Shown here one piece after another: positions 5,828 through 6,806 of a DNA stretch of 6,806 nucleotides. The position numbers and the translations under genes are program-made. Under the pieces are notes generated by a model. That model ran no database searches. It was not told the origin of the DNA and saw nothing but the letters and a program-made list of their open reading frames with translations. The DNA comes from Phycisphaeraceae bacterium. Its GTDB lineage: Bacteria > Planctomycetota > Phycisphaerae > Phycisphaerales > Phycisphaeraceae. Each line of letters begins with the position of its first letter. The first letter of the stretch is position 1. The stretch covers positions 1 through 6,806 of the forward strand of contig PUMS01000432.1 in assembly GCA_003551485.1 (NCBI GenBank). The letters run 5' to 3'.

Positions 5828-6806
5828 GGACGACTCCTCGATGACGGCCGATCGGCGGCACCGGCCGCGGCGGCGGCCTTGGCCGCATCCGGTGGCGGCG
5901 GGCCGATCGCCTCGACGGCGGCATCGGGCGGCGGTGATGCGGGCTCGACCGATTCGGACAGGTCGGGGTTGCCCACGGCGCTTGCGATGTAGCGGTCGAC
6001 CGAGCCCTCGGTCTCGACGGTGAGCGAGACGTCCGGCTCGCTGGCGCCGGCGGCCTCGGCGCCCTCGAGGGCGAGCTGGCAGGCACGCTGGCGGGCGTAG
6101 GCCCGCGCGGGGTCCTCTTCATCGAAGCTGCGCCGTTCACCGGCGATCTGCACCGTGTAGCGGCGGCGGTCTTCGGTTTCCTGCACGAACAGCAGCGCTT
6201 CGGTCTGGACCATGATCGAGCCGGCCACCGCGCCGATGGCGTTGGCCACCTCGTGGTGCCGCGGCAGGACCAGGCTCGGGCCCAGCTTCTCGGCCACGCG
6301 GCCGAGGAAGGCCTGCGCCGGTGCGCCCAGGCCAATGGTGGGAAAGCGGCTGCTGAGCTGCACCGACAGCAGCGGGTTGCGGTTGTGAAGGAACTCTTCG
6401 AGGAACCAGCGCCCCCAGGTGCCATCGATTCGCTCGGGCAACCTCTCGGCGTCACGCGCGGCCAGGAAGACGATCACCTCCTCGGCGATCGTGGCGGCGA
6501 TGAACTCGAAGATGCGGCGGTGAAGCTCATCGCGCTCGATGCCGATGAAGGCCGCCAGATGGTCCAGCGCCCAGGCGGCGGCCTCGGCATCCCACTTGTC
6601 CATGCGGCCCTGGGCGTGCAGCACGTCCGTGGGGGCCAGGCCCGCCACCTCGACGTGGCCGCGCCGCATCAGCGCATCGGCTTCGAGCTGGCCGGGGTGG
6701 TACACGTGCATCCGGCTCATCAGTTCGGCCAGGCTCATCGGGCCGTCGCCCAGCAGGTCGATGAGGCGGGCCTGGTTCTCGCTCAACTGCGCCCGCCGCC
6801 GCGCCG
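5824..6806 (-). CDS. Hydantoinase/oxoprolinase (HyuA-like, ASKHA) family protein, C-terminal part only
   Basis: The frame stays open to the window edge at 6806, so the 5' end is missing; the TTG at 6786 is an internal Leu codon. About 326 residues are visible against roughly 650-700 for the family. Numbering from that Leu, 1-48 resembles a winged-helix segment (ARLIDLLGDGPMSLAELMSRM, then RRGHVEVAGL). It is followed by the family marker LAPTDVLHAQGRMDKWDAEAA (50-70), FPTIGLGAPAQAFL (148-161) and LVLPRHHEVANAIGAVAGSI (172-191), the last being the C-terminal part of the ASKHA fold. It ends near YIASAVGNP (266-274), after which a Pro/Ala-rich, probably disordered tail of about 45 residues with two PPPDAA units is added. 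The ATP-binding N-terminal half lies outside the window. Classical members hydrolyse hydantoins or 5-oxoproline with ATP. Beside methyltransferase genes a role in ATP-driven corrinoid reactivation is conceivable, but unproven. Confidence 0.82.
   Translation of the reverse strand, partial: ARRRAQLSENQARLIDLLGDGPMSLAELMSRMHVYHPGQLEADALMRRGHVEVAGLAPTDVLHAQGRMDKWDAEAAAWALDHLAAFIGIERDELHRRIFEFIAATIAEEVIVFLAARDAERLPERIDGTWGRWFLEEFLHNRNPLLSVQLSSRFPTIGLGAPAQAFLGRVAEKLGPSLVLPRHHEVANAIGAVAGSIMVQTEALLFVQETEDRRRYTVQIAGERRSFDEEDPARAYARQRACQLALEGAEAAGASEPDVSLTVETEGSVDRYIASAVGNPDLSESVEPASPPPDAAVEAIGPPPPDAAKAAAAAGAADRPSSRSRP

Noticed and set aside
4769..5992. 407-codon + strand open frame across the minus-strand gene set
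   Set aside because: It runs antisense through the methyltransferase start, the spacer, all of DUF1638 and the end of the HyuA-like gene; composition is low-complexity and no domain is visible.
6784..6786. TTG as the true start of the HyuA-like protein
   Set aside because: The frame remains open upstream to the window edge, and the visible part corresponds only to the C-terminal half of the family.

Overview
The window is GC-rich (high G/C at third codon positions, long spurious antisense ORFs), bacterial and densely coded. My best guess at the source is a Planctomycetota-like bacterium, perhaps Phycisphaerae. This rests only on the overall feel of the GroEL sequence and the gene mix, without any search, so treat it as weak. 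No rRNA, tRNA, CRISPR array, transposase or integrase is visible.

Layout. The left half is on the + strand: a GT2-like glycosyltransferase that lacks the usual metal-binding motif (15-929); a 222-bp spacer with a G-quadruplex motif followed by an A/T-rich island carrying a 10-bp tandem repeat; a stand-alone response-regulator receiver protein (1152-1778); then groES (1866-2159) and groEL (2267-3907), closed by a textbook intrinsic terminator with a GCAA tetraloop. A perfect 20-bp palindrome lies over the stop codon of the receiver gene, just upstream of groES, and is the best operator candidate. No CIRCE element is visible.

The spacer 3908-4234 separates convergent genes. It holds the groEL terminator, a small hairpin, and a degenerate inverted pair of a G/C-rich repeat of the widespread extragenic type that yields spurious 'LTPGPSPGERG' peptides.

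The right half is on the - strand and reads as a corrinoid/one-carbon cluster. In transcription order it has a partial hydantoinase/oxoprolinase (HyuA-like, ASKHA superfamily) gene whose 5' end is outside the window, a DUF1638 protein joined to it by an ATGA overlap, and a methyltetrahydrofolate:corrinoid methyltransferase of the AcsE/MtgA type with its pterin-site residues intact. A dense G-quadruplex motif lies in the spacer before the methyltransferase, on the template strand.

How they work together. GroES and GroEL form the chaperonin, probably controlled from the region over the receiver gene's end. The minus-strand trio probably moves a methyl group between a corrinoid protein and tetrahydrofolate. 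The corrinoid protein and any substrate methyltransferase would be expected upstream, beyond position 6806. The roles of the DUF1638 and HyuA-like proteins in it are inferred from neighbourhood.
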